Positions 13,045-13,407 of a DNA stretch of 13,407 nucleotides are shown piece by piece. The notes below the pieces were generated by a model. It was not told the DNA's origin. It worked only from the letters and a program-made list of their open reading frames with translations, and made no database searches. Made by a program: the position numbers and the translations under genes. Within the stretch, counting starts at the first letter, position 1; every line of letters starts with the position of its first letter. The stretch is taken from the NCBI GenBank assembly GCA_031270205.1, contig JAISYA010000119.1, positions 1 through 13,407 of the forward strand. The letters are read 5' to 3'. Origin of the DNA: Treponema sp. Lineage in GTDB: Bacteria > Spirochaetota > Spirochaetia > Treponematales > Breznakiellaceae.

Positions 13045-13209
13045 CTAAGGGGGAGAAGCCGGGGCGCCGGCGTTTACTTGCAATCCGTGCACCACTACCA
13101 TACTCAGAAATGTACCCGCGGAGCGCTGATAGTCCTCGATTATAAGCGTTGCGGGATCGACATAGGCTATGTGGATGGATCGACATAGGCTATGTTGTGG
13201 GATCGACAT
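13045..13209 (-). pseudogene. Probable 3' remnant of a gene broken by the tandem repeat
   Basis: Read on the minus strand, an open frame of 54 codons runs from an ATG inside the third repeat unit to TAG at 13045-13047. Beyond the repeat it looks like real protein: YVDPATLIIEDYQRS, then a hydrophobic FLSMVVVHG segment, and a Pro-rich end. The first repeat unit is continuous with this frame and encodes I-H-I-A-Y-V-D. The frame is lost further into the array because 23 is not a multiple of three; an in-frame TAG is met at 13213-13215. I do not recognise the family. It could instead be a short functional ORF or a chance frame. Its end is 32 bp upstream of the SPASM gene, same strand. Confidence 0.4.
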
Positions 13210-13407
13210 AGGCTATGTGGATAGATCGATATAGCCTATGTGGATGGATCGAAATAGGCTATGTGGATGGATCGACATAGGCTATGTGGTTGGATCGACA
13301 TATGCTATGTTGATGGATCGACATAGCCTATGTTGCTGGATCGACATATGCTATGTTGAGGGATCGACATAGGCTATGTGGCGGGATCGACATAGCCTAT
13401 GTGGTTG
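13154..13407. repeat. Tandem array of at least eleven 23-bp units, each with a palindrome and a GATC
   Basis: Units start at 13154, 13177, 13200, 13223, 13246, 13269, 13292, 13315, 13338, 13361 and 13384, exactly 23 bp apart, and a further unit begins at the last base. The consensus is GGATCGACATAGGCTATGTG followed by three variable bases. The core ACATAG-N-CTATGT is an odd palindrome whose centre is G in six units and C in three. Two units have TATGC instead. The three end bases vary most (GAT, GTG, GTT, GCT, GAG, GCG). Every unit has one GATC. There are no spacers, so it is not a CRISPR, and stops in every frame rule out coding across the array. The true length is unknown because the window ends inside it. 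Confidence 0.95.

Noticed and set aside
13013..13080. Sigma-70 promoter for the sugar operon
   Set aside because: TTGTCC and several TAT-like hexamers occur upstream of 13012, but no pair has acceptable spacing and match, so no promoter is called.
897..13155. The string TAAGCGTTGCGG shared by repeat copy A and the flank of the tandem array
   Set aside because: The match is short and at 13143 it falls in the protein-like remnant frame; no other part of the ~185-bp repeat is present there.
13154..13407. CRISPR array
   Set aside because: Units are directly adjacent at a 23-bp period with only about three variable bases; there are no unique spacers of 25-40 bp and no cas genes nearby.
13154..13407. 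Repeat protein encoded by the tandem array
   Set aside because: The period is not a multiple of three, so each frame passes through all phases, and TAG in CATAG closes the frames on both strands.

Overview
The window looks like a chromosomal segment of a spirochete, most probably a Treponema-like bacterium. The grounds are a FlaA flagellar filament sheath protein, a radical SAM/SPASM protein of the type I know only from spirochetes, and the gene order amidase - GerMN protein - flaA, which I recall from Treponema pallidum (around TP0247-TP0249). The long GC-rich operon and the many intergenic repeats fit the termite-gut treponeme group better than the small pathogen genomes, but that is inference. 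One gene lies on the plus strand; every other gene reads on the minus strand.

Left part (1-3085). A textbook sigma-54 promoter (223-240) drives a small secreted protein of unknown function (296-739). A minus-strand FMN-type split-barrel oxidase-like gene follows (995-1387) with its own sigma-70 promoter, then a monofunctional (p)ppGpp-synthetase-like protein fused to TPR repeats (1540-2775). The gaps hold two copies of a ~185-bp structured repeat (771-958 and 2832-3015) and three copies of a short hairpin repeat built on CCAAAAC/GTTTTGG.

Middle part (3009-6095). flaA has a near-consensus promoter (TTGACA, 17 bp, TAAAAT) and a strong intrinsic terminator. Upstream of it on the same strand are a membrane-anchored GerMN-domain protein and a zinc N-acetylmuramoyl-L-alanine amidase, both cell-envelope functions.

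Right part (6105-13012). Five tightly packed or overlapping genes run in the order radical SAM/SPASM protein, glycosyltransferase-like protein, SpsF-like cytidylyltransferase, SpsG/PseG-like protein fused to a zinc ribbon and a methyltransferase, and an ATP-grasp ligase. They continue almost without a gap into the amidase. The set looks like a pathway that builds, activates, modifies and transfers an unusual sugar or sugar-like molecule. Its closeness to flaA makes flagellar or envelope glycosylation a reasonable hypothesis. The radical SAM protein carries an N-terminal domain that looks like a degenerate relative of the SpsF protein two genes downstream.

Right edge (13045-13407). At least eleven 23-bp tandem units run off the end of the window. 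Each has a short palindrome, and each contains GATC. The unit appears to have been copied from the coding sequence of a broken gene whose 3' end is still readable at 13045-13209. I see no rRNA, tRNA, CRISPR array, insertion sequence or phage gene.
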